Source of the DNA: Fodinibius salicampi
GTDB taxonomy: Bacteria; Bacteroidota; Rhodothermia; Balneolales; Balneolaceae
Direction of reading: 5' to 3'
Assembly (NCBI RefSeq): GCF_039545095.1
Contig: NZ_BAABRS010000001.1
Coordinates: forward strand, 1,736,001-1,800,000
DNA: 64,000 nucleotides
Positions 53,168-62,388 of the stretch are shown piece after piece (position 1 is the stretch's first letter; each line of letters opens with the position of its first letter). Made by a program: the position numbers and the translations under genes. Below the pieces are notes generated by a model, which had not been told where the DNA came from, searched no databases, and saw only the letters and a program-made list of their open reading frames with translations.

Positions 53168-53923
53168 TTATCGTAATGCATCTTCGAGTTCAAGTGAAGC
53201 ATCGCTCTGTGCATCCCGATACTTTACAATTAATGGACATGACATATTAAGACCTTGTTCTTCTGCCCACGAACCTGACATTGGACGCGTACCAGGGATT
53301 ACAACTGCCCGTTCGGGAATGGCCGCCCCTTTTTCCAGCACTTTCTCATTCACACAATCATAAACCGGAATAGATTTGGAAAGAGTCACGCCCGGTGCAA
53401 TCACGGCTCCCTCTTTAACCAAAATGCCTTCCACAATAACCGATCCTGCTCCTATAAAACAATCATCTTCAATAACAACAGGCGATAGTCCTACCGGCTC
53501 AAGAACCCCGCCAAGCTGAACTCCAGCAGACAGATGCACATTTTTCCCTACTTGAGCACAGGATCCAACCAAGGCATGGCTATCAACCATGGCTCCTTCA
53601 TCTACATAAGCACCCACATTCACATAAGCAGGCGGCATGATTATAACTCCTGATGCTACATAAGCACCCCGGCGTACAGAAGAGCCTCCGGGTACCAAAC
53701 GCACATTTTCATCCGCTGAAAATCGTCGCGGCGGAAGATTATGTTTATCTACAAAACCATCATAAATACCGGAATATTCGGTATTTTCTCCCGCGCTAAA
53801 AGATTCTAAAATAGCTTCTTTGACTTCAATATTTGCTTCCCAGCCATCCCCTTTGGGTTCGGCAGCCCGCACTTCACCGTTTTCCAGTTGTTCTAAAATT
53901 TCTTCCCAGTGTTCTTTACTCAT
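53168..53923 (-). CDS. dapD: 2,3,4,5-tetrahydropyridine-2,6-dicarboxylate N-succinyltransferase
   Basis: 251-residue left-handed beta-helix acyltransferase in the succinylase route to lysine and diaminopimelate. The middle is a clear hexapeptide-repeat series (Gly-Ala-Tyr-Val-Ala-Ser, Gly-Ala-Tyr-Val-Asp-Glu, Val-Gly-Lys-Asn-Val-His, and others). An N-terminal helical domain precedes it and the C-terminal part has Val-Val-Ile-Pro-Gly-Thr-Arg-Pro. The acetyl-transferring form has a different start, so succinyl transfer is favoured. Between dapA and thrA on the same strand. Confidence 0.92.
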   Translation of the reverse strand: MSKEHWEEILEQLENGEVRAAEPKGDGWEANIEVKEAILESFSAGENTEYSGIYDGFVDKHNLPPRRFSADENVRLVPGGSSVRRGAYVASGVIIMPPAYVNVGAYVDEGAMVDSHALVGSCAQVGKNVHLSAGVQLGGVLEPVGLSPVVIEDDCFIGAGSVIVEGILVKEGAVIAPGVTLSKSIPVYDCVNEKVLEKGAAIPERAVVIPGTRPMSGSWAEEQGLNMSCPLIVKYRDAQSDASLELEDALR

Positions 53924-53949
53924 TTTTATAACTGTCTATTTTTAAAAGC

Positions 53950-54843
53950 TTATTTATTTAAAATATTTTCGTTATACCAGTTTTCAATCAAATTATCTGC
54001 ATTTTTTAATAGGCTCAGATCTTCAACCTCATCACCAGTCAGCGGTGGACGCAGGGTTGCTGCAGATATCCAGCCCTTTTCCTTTAGCAAGACTTTAGCC
54101 GGAATAGGGTTCGGAGATGAAAAAAGCACATCCGAACACTCCTGCCACAAAGGCAAAAGCTCGGGACCCCTGCCATCCAAGCACCATTCGACGTAGCGAT
54201 GTGTAGCCTGGGGCCATACATTGGAGACCACCGAAACCAACCCCTCACATCCAGCCATTGCAAAGAAAGGCAACATACCGTCATCCCCGCTAAAAAATGC
54301 AATATCCTTGGCGCTTTTGCGGTAATTCTGATAATCTTCAACACTCCCGCTGGCTTCTTTCACAGCCACAAAGTTTGGATGGTCGGCTAATTCTTTAAGT
54401 ACCAGCGGTTCCATTTTTACCCCCGTTCGGGAGGGCACATTATAGAGCATGCATGGTTTATCGGAAGCTTCTAATAGCGTTTTAAACCACTCTACCTGTC
54501 CTTTTGGCCCAGGTTTGGCATAAAGTGGCGTAACAAGCAGAAAAGCATCCACATCGTATTGCTGGCAAAATTCAATCCATTCAACTTGCTTCTGGTGATT
54601 GAATCCCCCCACCCCAACCATAATTGGTGTTTCCGTATCTAATTCGGAGACAGCCTGAACCACCTGCTTTTTATCTTCAAGTCCCATCGCCAAGCCTTCA
54701 CCAGTACTTCCTAAAACCAGCACACCATTCCCGGCTTCCTCCTGTTTACGAACCAAGGATCTGAGATCATCAAGATGCAAATCTCCGTTTTCCTGCAGGG
54801 GCGTTACTAACGCTGTCCAAAGTTTTGTGTCAATTATACTCAT
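53950..54843 (-). CDS. dapA: 4-hydroxy-tetrahydrodipicolinate synthase
   Basis: 297-residue aldolase-fold enzyme condensing aspartate semialdehyde and pyruvate. Schiff-base Lys is in Val-Ala-Val-Lys-Glu-Ala-Ser-Gly, and the Tyr in Met-Leu-Tyr-Asn-Val-Pro-Ser-Arg-Thr-Gly is the proton relay. The Gly-Ser-Thr-Gly-Glu segment near residue 45 is typical. 26 bp upstream of dapD and 8 bp after dapB. Confidence 0.95.
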   Translation of the reverse strand: MSIIDTKLWTALVTPLQENGDLHLDDLRSLVRKQEEAGNGVLVLGSTGEGLAMGLEDKKQVVQAVSELDTETPIMVGVGGFNHQKQVEWIEFCQQYDVDAFLLVTPLYAKPGPKGQVEWFKTLLEASDKPCMLYNVPSRTGVKMEPLVLKELADHPNFVAVKEASGSVEDYQNYRKSAKDIAFFSGDDGMLPFFAMAGCEGLVSVVSNVWPQATHRYVEWCLDGRGPELLPLWQECSDVLFSSPNPIPAKVLLKEKGWISAATLRPPLTGDEVEDLSLLKNADNLIENWYNENILNK

Positions 54844-54851
54844 AGCTACTG

Positions 54852-55520
54852 TTACATTACTTTATCAAAAATAGTTGAAAAATCATGAAATCCGGCTTCA
54901 ATATCCGACTTCACCAGTTGTTCGGCACCCCAAATTGCCCCTTCGGCAAAAATCTTTCGGTCATGGGCGCGGTGTTTTAACGAGATTGACTCTGTTTCCG
55001 TTTGCAATTCGAGTTCATGGATACCTTTAATATCTCCTTTACGTTCCGATGTGATTTCTGCTTTCTGTCCCAGCCAATTCTCCCATGAAAGGGCAGTACC
55101 GCTGGGGGCATCCTGTTTGTGAACATGATGTACCTCATATATATGGAACGAAGGATTCTTCAAAACAGAAGAACTTTGGCCAATTACATTCAGACAGCGT
55201 CGCACAATGTTCATCCCCAAACTGAAGTTCGAAGCCTGCAGCCATTTAATTCCTTTCTGTTGCAATTTTGTATCCAGATCATCCGGCCAGTCATAGCCCG
55301 TGGTTCCCCATGCGGCCGGTAGGCCAGCAGCTATCAGGGGTTCCAGTAAATCTTCTACTGCAGAGCCGGGCACAAAAATAATCGCAGCATCTGCATCCTG
55401 CAAAGCCTTTTTTGTCGGTTTATTAGAGGAGTTGAATGGACCAACAAGCTGTTGATCATCAAGACTTTCTACAACCTTGCTCCCCGTTTTACCGGTTCCA
55501 ATTACAGCAAATTTCAGCAT
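54852..55520 (-). CDS. dapB: 4-hydroxy-tetrahydrodipicolinate reductase
   Basis: 222-residue NAD(P)H reductase, shorter than E. coli DapB (273) as in Bacteroidota. Nucleotide site Val-Ile-Gly-Thr-Gly-Lys-Thr-Gly; catalytic segment His-His-Val-His-Lys-Gln-Asp-Ala-Pro-Ser-Gly-Thr-Ala. First gene of the dapB-dapA-dapD-thrA-thrB-thrC operon; the transcript should start in the 128-bp gap shared with the divergent DUF819 gene. I saw no lysine riboswitch there; the gap is too short for one. Confidence 0.95.
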   Translation of the reverse strand: MLKFAVIGTGKTGSKVVESLDDQQLVGPFNSSNKPTKKALQDADAAIIFVPGSAVEDLLEPLIAAGLPAAWGTTGYDWPDDLDTKLQQKGIKWLQASNFSLGMNIVRRCLNVIGQSSSVLKNPSFHIYEVHHVHKQDAPSGTALSWENWLGQKAEITSERKGDIKGIHELELQTETESISLKHRAHDRKIFAEGAIWGAEQLVKSDIEAGFHDFSTIFDKVM

Positions 55521-55648
55521 TCTTTATCATCTTAAAGTTCAAAATGGAAGGGTAAGTATAACCTTTTCAAACGCGATTTTCATACGATTTGCGGATTACC
55601 CCTAATATAATGTAGATTCAGCCTTGATCAACTCAAAAAATCGATTCT

Positions 55649-56911
55649 ATGTTTACACTTTTTGCCGCGCCTGTTTTTACGAATGATGCTGTGGTCCTGG
55701 GAATTCTGTTGCTTGTATTGGCACTTATTTTTATCACCTCAAGCAGCGAGAACCCTTTCTGGCAGAAATTTTATACCTTTATTCCCTCACTGCTGCTCTG
55801 CTATTTTATCCCTTCAATCCTGAATTCCGCGGGACTCATTTCCGGAGAAGAATCGAACCTATACTTTGTCGCCTCCCGCTATTTACTGCCGGCAAGTTTA
55901 GTACTGCTTACCCTGAGCATCGACTTTAAAGGAATTATTGGGCTGGGACCAAAAGCCATTATTATGTTTCTGGCGGGTACACTAGGTATAGTTATCGGCG
56001 GGCCGCTGGCCGTTATTACAGCCGGATATTTCTCTCCAGAGCTTGTAGGTGGTGCAGGACCCGATGCTCTCTGGCGCGGACTTTCGACCGTAGCGGGCAG
56101 CTGGATTGGCGGCGGTGCCAACCAAACGGCCATGTATGAAGTCTTTAATCCCAGTAATGAACTTTTCTCAGCTATGGTTACCGTTGATATCATTGTCGCA
56201 AATATTTGGCTAGGCTTTTTACTTTATGGGGCGGGCATTTCAGAACGTATTGACAGCTGGTTTAAGGCAGATGCCACCCCCATCACCAGACTCCGCAAAA
56301 AGATTGAAAACTACCAGAAAAATATCGCTCGCATCCCAAGCCTGGCTGACATTACCAGTATTGTTGCCGTGGGATTTGTCATTACTGCTATTGGGCATTT
56401 AGGAGCGGATGGTATTGCTCCATGGATTGCTGAAAATGCACCGCAACTTAGCCAACTTAGCCTCGACTCCCGCTTTTTCTGGATTATTGTTATTGCTACA
56501 ACGGGAGGACTCCTTCTCTCTTTCACACAAGCACGTGAACTGGAGGGGGCCGGTGCTTCGAAAATAGGCAGTCTTTTCCTCTATATTTTAGTTGCTACTA
56601 TCGGAATGAAAATGAACGTACTGGCCATTTTTGAAAGTCCGGGGTTCTTCCTTATCGGCTTAATGTGGATAATCATTCATGTCATTATTCTCTTCATAGT
56701 CGCAAAAATTATCAATGCGCCTTTCTTTTTTATCGCGGTAGGCAGCCAGGCAAATATAGGAGGCGCTGCATCGGCCCCTATTGTGGCCTCGGCTTTCCAT
56801 CCGGCTCTTGCACCGGTAGGAGTACTTCTGGCCGTATTGGGCTATGCATTGGGAACATACGCCGCCTACTTCTGTGCCATCCTAATGCAATACGCTAGTC
56901 AGTTGTCCTAA
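55649..56911 (+). CDS. DUF819-family membrane protein
   Basis: 420 residues, about ten to eleven membrane helices. DUF819 family (Gly-Gly-Gly-Ala-Asn-Gln-Thr-Ala-Met segment in the first half, Gly-Ser-Gln-Ala-Asn-Ile-Gly-Gly-Ala-Ala-Ser-Ala-Pro near the end), believed to be related to sodium-dependent transporters. Substrate unknown. A cytosolic charged loop lies near residues 210-230. Confidence 0.9.
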   Translation: MFTLFAAPVFTNDAVVLGILLLVLALIFITSSSENPFWQKFYTFIPSLLLCYFIPSILNSAGLISGEESNLYFVASRYLLPASLVLLTLSIDFKGIIGLGPKAIIMFLAGTLGIVIGGPLAVITAGYFSPELVGGAGPDALWRGLSTVAGSWIGGGANQTAMYEVFNPSNELFSAMVTVDIIVANIWLGFLLYGAGISERIDSWFKADATPITRLRKKIENYQKNIARIPSLADITSIVAVGFVITAIGHLGADGIAPWIAENAPQLSQLSLDSRFFWIIVIATTGGLLLSFTQARELEGAGASKIGSLFLYILVATIGMKMNVLAIFESPGFFLIGLMWIIIHVIILFIVAKIINAPFFFIAVGSQANIGGAASAPIVASAFHPALAPVGVLLAVLGYALGTYAAYFCAILMQYASQLS

Positions 56912-56941
56912 TTCATTACTGATTTAGGGGAACAAAGTCCG

Positions 56942-56949
56942 TATATTTG
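56942..56949 (+). promoter_or_regulatory. candidate -7 box before the beta-lactamase-fold gene
   Basis: TATATTTG matches TAnnTTTG exactly and lies 22 bp before the ATG at 56972. No -33 match is clear. A second, internal ATG would lie 15 bp further. Confidence 0.3.
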
Positions 56950-56971
56950 GCTCCTTGTGATTTAATCTTGA

Positions 56972-58186
56972 ATGACTTTTATCCACATGCGGATTCTAAA
57001 ATTTATAGGAGTAGCTATTGGCTCTCTTGTCCTCGTTTTTTTCCTGGTATTTGGCTTCAATCTGGACGCACTTAATACTCTTTTCAAAAACAGTGGAGAT
57101 CTTCAGGAGGGACAGGAGTGGGTTTCAAAAACGACTTCCCTAAAAGACCTGACCGAATATATTGCAGCTAATCCCCGGAACGTATCCGTCGTATCACAAT
57201 CCTCGATAAATCCAGATACAACCATAAACTTCCGGGGTGACGAGTCGCGTACAATGGGTACGCTTTCAAACTTCTTTCTTATTACCACCTATGCCCGGCT
57301 GGTGGAAGCCGACTCCCTCAATCCCAAAGAGCTGATATCTATTAAGGATACCGATGTCTACCAGGTTCCATTTATCGATGCTTCCAATCATGACGATGCG
57401 ATAAATTTTCTCGAAAATAAAGGAGCTATCACCTCTGACAATGAAACTTCCCTTCATGAACTCGTAAAAGCAGCTATTATCTTTAACGATTTAGCAATCT
57501 CAGATTATCTTTACTTCCGATTGGGTCAGAATGCTATTTTAAATACCATGGATAAACTTGAGTTATCCGATACCGACGTACCCCTGCCCTTTTCGGGACT
57601 TTATATCACACTGAATCCGGCTATAACGGAGAAAGATTTTTTAACTCATTTTGAGCAACTCCAGACATTATCTCGTCAATCTTTTGAGGATACGGTTCTT
57701 GCCAAGGCACATCAATTTCAGACTGATTCCCTATACCGCCAGCGGGTTCTTAGAACGTTTGAAACCAATGATGGACTGAAAATACAATTCAGCGAGCGCC
57801 GCGATATGCTTGATCTCTTTCCAGCAACTACGGCACAGGAGTTATCTGAGCTAATGGTTCAGTTGGAAAATAACGAATTGCTGTCACAGCCCATATCCCG
57901 ACGGGTCAAAGAGATTATGGATTGGCCATTTGAGCAGCAAAGCCTCAATAGCGATTTTAACCACTATGGAGCTATATATGACAGCAGATTAGGCTTGCTC
58001 AATGGCATTGATTACGGGGCTTCCACCTATTCGGGGGAACCCTTTGGACAGGCCGTCTTTTTTGATTCCCTGCAAGTAGCATTCTGGTTTCACATGAGCA
58101 GTAATTTAATGCATCAGGATTATCAACAGCGACTCATGTGGGACCCAGCCCTAAGGGAAACAACTCTTCAACAAATCAATAATTAG
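56972..58186 (+). CDS. degenerate class A beta-lactamase-fold protein
   Basis: 404 residues with an N-terminal membrane anchor (about 8-29). The pattern follows the serine hydrolase/class A beta-lactamase fold, best in residues 65-220 (Ser-Leu-Asn-Pro-Lys-Glu-Leu, Leu-His-Glu-Leu-Val-Lys, Asp-Tyr-Leu). The catalytic motifs are missing: where S-x-x-K is expected the sequence is Gly-Thr-Leu-Ser-Asn (96-100), the SDN loop reads Phe-Asn-Asp-Leu-Ala-Ile-Ser-Asp (171-178), and no K-T-G is seen. So it is probably a non-catalytic, membrane-tethered binding protein. It lies 61 bp after the DUF819 gene. An alternative start is the ATG at 56987. Confidence 0.75.
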   Translation: MTFIHMRILKFIGVAIGSLVLVFFLVFGFNLDALNTLFKNSGDLQEGQEWVSKTTSLKDLTEYIAANPRNVSVVSQSSINPDTTINFRGDESRTMGTLSNFFLITTYARLVEADSLNPKELISIKDTDVYQVPFIDASNHDDAINFLENKGAITSDNETSLHELVKAAIIFNDLAISDYLYFRLGQNAILNTMDKLELSDTDVPLPFSGLYITLNPAITEKDFLTHFEQLQTLSRQSFEDTVLAKAHQFQTDSLYRQRVLRTFETNDGLKIQFSERRDMLDLFPATTAQELSELMVQLENNELLSQPISRRVKEIMDWPFEQQSLNSDFNHYGAIYDSRLGLLNGIDYGASTYSGEPFGQAVFFDSLQVAFWFHMSSNLMHQDYQQRLMWDPALRETTLQQINN

Positions 58187-58300
58187 CTTATTTTATTTTT
58201 GAGAATATTTCTATTTCTCATACTTAATACCTCGTAAATTAAAACTCCTTCCATCTTATAACTGAATCTATCTTCCACAGACCTTAATAAGAATAACCTA

Positions 58301-58783
58301 ATGAATTCCTATAAGTACTTATACCTTTTCTGGCTTGTTCCCACCGCTTTTCTTTTTCTGGCTTTACACCAAGTGTCTGTCTACTACAGCCTGACAGACA
58401 CCTATGAAAATGGAGAAAGCTATACTGCAGAAGTTCTTGATTTTGAATTAAAGCAGATCGCTGCCCAGACCAATGGTTTTATTGTTCTGCAGTTTAATGA
58501 TGAAGAAGGGAACCAAATCCAAAGAAAACTCTCTTTACCCGTAGAAGTTGCGGGACAATTACAGCAGATGCGGGTGATCCCCGTTCGCTATCAGCAAAAA
58601 GCTTCCCAGGAAATAGTGATCATGCCGACTTACGAAACACATAAAAACCTGGTTTGGACCAATATAGCTATGGCTGCTATTGCGCTGTTAATTCTGGTAA
58701 TTATTGCCATTTTTGTACACCGCTATACGAACAAGAAACTCCGGAGCAAAGACAAGAAAATAGTTTTTGAAAGAATTGATTAA
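58301..58783 (+). CDS. two-helix membrane protein, DUF3592-like
   Basis: 160 residues with one membrane helix at about 5-25 and another at about 118-140, and a beta-rich exported region between them (Tyr-Thr-Ala-Glu-Val-Leu-Asp-Phe, Gln-Phe-Asn-Asp-Glu-Glu-Gly). The layout resembles DUF3592 proteins, which have a small domain between two helices. Lys-rich C-terminal tail. Upstream of the RsmI-like gene by 12 bp. Confidence 0.7.
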   Translation: MNSYKYLYLFWLVPTAFLFLALHQVSVYYSLTDTYENGESYTAEVLDFELKQIAAQTNGFIVLQFNDEEGNQIQRKLSLPVEVAGQLQQMRVIPVRYQQKASQEIVIMPTYETHKNLVWTNIAMAAIALLILVIIAIFVHRYTNKKLRSKDKKIVFERID

Positions 58784-58794
58784 ATGATATTGAT

Positions 58795-59523
58795 ATGACA
58801 TCTCATTCATCCTCCAAAACCGGGACGCTTTATCTGGTCCCTAATACACTTGGAAAAACGTCCGAAAACAATACCATCCCCGACTATGTTTTAAATATAA
58901 TTCGCAAGCTGGATGTCTTGATAGTCGAAAATATCCAAACGGCTACCCGGTATCTTCAGTGGGTAGGTGACACTGTGCCCGATTATGAAATTGACTTCCT
59001 GCTTCTGAATAAAAATACTCCCGATGAAGAGATTGTTTCTTTTTTATCTCCTCTTAAAAACGGACGCGATGTAGGGTTACTGTCTGAAGCGGGCTGTCCC
59101 GTAGTTGCCGATCCGGGTTCTACGCTCATTAAAATGGCTCATGGACGCGATATAACGGTTCGTCCCCTGGTGGGCCCCTCTTCAATTTTACTCGCGCTAA
59201 TGGGGTCAGGATTTAACGGCCAGGAATTCGCTTTTCACGGCTATTTGCCAATTGATGAAAATAAAAGAAAGCAAGCCATCCTGAATTTAGAGCAAAAAGC
59301 CTGGAGAATTGACCAAACCCAGATATTTATGGAAGCACCACATCGAAACGATAACATTGTAAAAACGGTAATAAAATACTGCAAGGACGATACGAGGTTT
59401 TGCACGGCTACCAACCTCACTTTGCCCTATGAGCGCATCATCTCCAAAACAGTAGAAAAATGGAAACAGGAGTCGTTACCCTCTATTCATAAAGAGCCGA
59501 CTATCTTTTTACTGTCAAGCTGA
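58795..59523 (+). CDS. RsmI-like SAM methyltransferase (tetrapyrrole methylase fold)
   Basis: 242 residues. The tetrapyrrole-methylase fold is shown by Leu-Tyr-Leu-Val-Pro-Asn-Thr-Leu-Gly near the N-terminus, Val-Gly-Leu-Leu-Ser-Glu-Ala-Gly-Cys-Pro, Val-Ala-Asp-Pro-Gly, and Val-Gly-Pro-Ser-Ser. It is a Bacteroidota paralogue of RsmI (16S rRNA C1402 2'-O-methylation) but shorter and with a different start, so the rRNA target is not certain. Starts 12 bp after the membrane-protein gene. Confidence 0.87.
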   Translation: MTSHSSSKTGTLYLVPNTLGKTSENNTIPDYVLNIIRKLDVLIVENIQTATRYLQWVGDTVPDYEIDFLLLNKNTPDEEIVSFLSPLKNGRDVGLLSEAGCPVVADPGSTLIKMAHGRDITVRPLVGPSSILLALMGSGFNGQEFAFHGYLPIDENKRKQAILNLEQKAWRIDQTQIFMEAPHRNDNIVKTVIKYCKDDTRFCTATNLTLPYERIISKTVEKWKQESLPSIHKEPTIFLLSS

Positions 59524-59603
59524 GAATTTAACTAAAAGAAATTAGTATTGGTGCTCAAGCATCTTTTGAAAGGGATAAAAGGATATACATATGCTTTTTA
59601 TTC

Positions 59604-60980
59604 TTGCAGAAATATTACTTAAATTCGAATATAAATTATCTTAGTACGGAACTAATTAAACCTAAGGTGACTCACACATCTGTCAGAGCTAATAATCTTC
59701 CTTACCTTTACAGCGACTTGGTCGTTGTTGTTTTGCTAAGCCTTCTTTTTTTAGCGGGCTGTAATACCATGTCTCAAGCTCAGGAAGCGACTGATAATTC
59801 CCTTACTCATATTACCACTGCCGAACGAAGTGATGGGAAAGGATACGTTATTAGACTGCATTTACGGCAGGAAGCCGATTCTTTTCGAGTATATCAGCCC
59901 TCTTCCGATCATATCCAGTTCGCACTTTTTGATTCAGGAGTTCGTACTGAAAATATTGCTGTTCCTACGCACTCCCCTGTCATTAATGAGGCCCAGTTTT
60001 CACGAATACCTAATGGTATTGGTATTGATATTCAGCTTAAGCAAAAGGATTTTTTTGAGGTAGACGCCTATCCCGATGGACAAACTAATGACCTCTTATT
60101 GGGATTGACTAGGATTGATGAAGATGTAATCGTTCAGCGGACTCAAAAAGTAGGTCCGGTTGAATGGTCTTCCAATGCTCTTCCTCCCAGGGAACTGCCG
60201 GAAACTCCTGAAGGAGAAACCGAAGATAATGTTCCTGAAAATGGGGACTATGATCGTGTTAAGAGTAAAATGAAGTTTGATCGCGTTGTGCTTGATCCGG
60301 GGCACGGCGGACACGATACGGGGGCAATAGGATATAATAATATTCGAGAAAAGAATATTGTACTAAGCATAGCAAAAAAGGTAGGGGGATATATCAACGA
60401 AAACTTACCGGATGTTGAAGTTATTTATACCCGCGAAGATGACCGTTTCATTGCACTTGAAGAACGAGGAAGTATTGCCAATCGTCATGAAGGAGATTTA
60501 TTTATCTCCATTCACTGTAATGCCCATAGCTCACGAAGACCCTATGGATCAGAAGTTTATTTTTTAGGACTCGAACGCACTCAATCTGCGCTTGAAGTTA
60601 TGAAGCGTGAAAATACCGTAGTTCGGGCGGACAATGATACTGAACAAAAAGAACTCAGCCAGGAAGAACTACTGATTTATGAATTAGCGAACAGCGGATA
60701 TCTTTCTACCAGCGAACGCATTGCGGGCATGCTAGAACATCAGTTTGATGAACGAGCACAGCGGCACTCACGCGGCGTTAAGCAAGCTCGATTCGTGGTA
60801 CTCTATCACGCCTCTATGCCAGCTGTACTTGTAGAAACCGGATTTATAAGCAATCCCAATGAGGCCAACTATCTCACCTCGGAGTATGGACAAAATATTA
60901 TTGCATCAGCTATTTTTCGGGCTATTCGCAATTACAAAGAACAATCGGAAGCAAATGATAACCATCCTTTAACCAAATAG
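59604..60980 (+). CDS. N-acetylmuramoyl-L-alanine amidase lipoprotein
   Basis: 458 residues if translation begins at the TTG at 59604; the signal may equally start at a GTG near 59667, because the hydrophobic stretch ending Leu-Phe-Leu-Ala-Gly-Cys lies at about residue 53. An AMIN-like beta domain (about 65-170) precedes the zinc amidase_3 domain. Zinc ligands are His in Leu-Asp-Pro-Gly-His-Gly-Gly, Glu in Ile-Arg-Glu-Lys-Asn and His in Ser-Ile-His-Cys-Asn-Ala; the catalytic Glu is in Val-Glu-Thr-Gly-Phe. It cleaves peptidoglycan stem peptides. The uridine kinase gene follows after 9 bp. Confidence 0.93.
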   Translation: MQKYYLNSNINYLSTELIKPKVTHTSVRANNLPYLYSDLVVVVLLSLLFLAGCNTMSQAQEATDNSLTHITTAERSDGKGYVIRLHLRQEADSFRVYQPSSDHIQFALFDSGVRTENIAVPTHSPVINEAQFSRIPNGIGIDIQLKQKDFFEVDAYPDGQTNDLLLGLTRIDEDVIVQRTQKVGPVEWSSNALPPRELPETPEGETEDNVPENGDYDRVKSKMKFDRVVLDPGHGGHDTGAIGYNNIREKNIVLSIAKKVGGYINENLPDVEVIYTREDDRFIALEERGSIANRHEGDLFISIHCNAHSSRRPYGSEVYFLGLERTQSALEVMKRENTVVRADNDTEQKELSQEELLIYELANSGYLSTSERIAGMLEHQFDERAQRHSRGVKQARFVVLYHASMPAVLVETGFISNPNEANYLTSEYGQNIIASAIFRAIRNYKEQSEANDNHPLTK

Positions 60981-60989
60981 CAGCTTCTT

Positions 60990-61607
60990 TTGGAACCACT
61001 GATTATTGGCGTAGCGGGAGGAAGTGGGTCGGGCAAAACAACCGTTGTCCGGCACATTATAGATAGCATTGGTGAAGAAAATATCCTTCTTTTACAACAC
61101 GATTCATATTACAGGGACCTCAAACATCTTTCCTTTGAAGAACGGACCAAACAGAATTTTGATCACCCTTCTTCTTTGGAAACGGAGCTAATGATCCGCC
61201 ACATCAAGGCGCTCAAAAACGGTTACCAGGTTGAGGTTCCAATCTATGACTTTACCCGACATATCCGGAAAGAAGAAACCCGACAGGTTAATGCCAAAAA
61301 AATCATTCTCATTGATGGCATCCTAATTTTTAATGAAAAAGAGCTCCGCGAGCAGATGAACATCAAGCTGTATGTTGATACCGATGATGATATCCGTCTC
61401 TTACGTCGCATTAAACGAGATATTATAGATCGTGATCGAGAGCTGGATGATGTTCTCAATCAATATCAAAAGTTTGTCAGGCCCATGCATCTCGAGTTTG
61501 TGGAACCCAGCAAGCGCTATGCCGATATAATTATCCCTCGCGGGGGTGAAAATAAAATAGCGCTGGATATGGTTAATGCCCTTATACAGGAACATCTATC
61601 GGAATGA
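60990..61607 (+). CDS. udk: uridine kinase
   Basis: 205-residue pyrimidine-salvage kinase. Walker A is Gly-Val-Ala-Gly-Gly-Ser-Gly-Ser-Gly-Lys-Thr-Thr; Gln-Asp/His-Asp-Ser-Tyr-Tyr and Pro-Ile-Tyr-Asp-Phe segments follow. The C-terminal Asp-Ile-Ile-Ile-Pro-Arg-Gly-Gly is typical. The likely start is the TTG at 60990 because no ATG precedes the P-loop closely. 9 bp after the amidase stop. Confidence 0.94.
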   Translation: MEPLIIGVAGGSGSGKTTVVRHIIDSIGEENILLLQHDSYYRDLKHLSFEERTKQNFDHPSSLETELMIRHIKALKNGYQVEVPIYDFTRHIRKEETRQVNAKKIILIDGILIFNEKELREQMNIKLYVDTDDDIRLLRRIKRDIIDRDRELDDVLNQYQKFVRPMHLEFVEPSKRYADIIIPRGGENKIALDMVNALIQEHLSE

Positions 61608-61667
61608 TTTCCATCCCGATACTGCTTGAGTAATAGCCTAAATAAAAATATTAAAAGAATTAATTAT

Positions 61668-62387
61668 ATGGAAATCGCATCAAAAACAGCTATCGTTACC
61701 GGCGCAAGTAGTGGAATTGGAGCTTCGTTCAGTAAAGCTCTAATTAACAAAGGGGCTAAGGTCTATGGACTGGCCCGGAGTACCGATAAGCTTAATCAGC
61801 TTAAAGAACATCTGGGCGATTCGTTCATTGGCGTCAAAATGGATATCACGGACCACGATAACATACAACAGTGGATCGGCACAACCTTTAATACTGACCA
61901 CCGTCCTGAAATCCTGATTAATAATGCCGGACTTGGTCGATTCGGGGATGTCGACAAGCTTCCGCTTGATGATTGGGAAACCATGATTAAAACCAACCTA
62001 TCAGGTGTATTTTATATGTGTCGACAAATTGTACCCTTGATGAAAGAAAATAAGAACCATTGCCATATTGTTAACATCGCTTCTATTGCCGGTAAAATTG
62101 GTAATCCGCAACTAAGCGGATATAATGCTTCAAAATTTGGAGTCCGTGGATTCAGCGAATCACTTTTTAAAGAAGTACGCTATGATGGTATCAAGGTTAC
62201 CTGCTTTTATCCCGGTTCTATCCAGACCAAATTTTTCAGCGATGCAGACACCGAGTCACATTCCAATATGATGCAGCCAGAGGATGTTGCGGAAGTACTT
62301 ATCAATATTCTGGAAACACCGGATAACTTCCTGATCAACGACATAACTATGAGGCCTCTTAATCCCAAACATCCGGACGAGCAATAA
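61668..62387 (+). CDS. short-chain dehydrogenase/reductase (SDR)
   Basis: 239 residues from the ATG at 61668 (Met-Glu-Ile-Ala-Ser-Lys); a TTG at 61626 is less convincing. Classical SDR with Thr-Gly-Ala-Ser-Ser-Gly-Ile-Gly, Asn-Asn-Ala-Gly, a catalytic Ser in Asn-Ile-Ala-Ser-Ile-Ala, and Tyr-Asn-Ala-Ser-Lys. NADP preference is suggested by basic Arg after the second strand. Substrate unknown. Lies in a tight cluster with the DUF4296 gene starting 2 bp after it. Confidence 0.9.
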   Translation: MEIASKTAIVTGASSGIGASFSKALINKGAKVYGLARSTDKLNQLKEHLGDSFIGVKMDITDHDNIQQWIGTTFNTDHRPEILINNAGLGRFGDVDKLPLDDWETMIKTNLSGVFYMCRQIVPLMKENKNHCHIVNIASIAGKIGNPQLSGYNASKFGVRGFSESLFKEVRYDGIKVTCFYPGSIQTKFFSDADTESHSNMMQPEDVAEVLINILETPDNFLINDITMRPLNPKHPDEQ

Positions 62388-62388
62388 G

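Noticed and set aside
55521-55648. Lysine riboswitch upstream of dapB
   Set aside because: The divergent gap is only 128 bp, too short for the approximately 170-nt lysine aptamer, and no matching core was seen.
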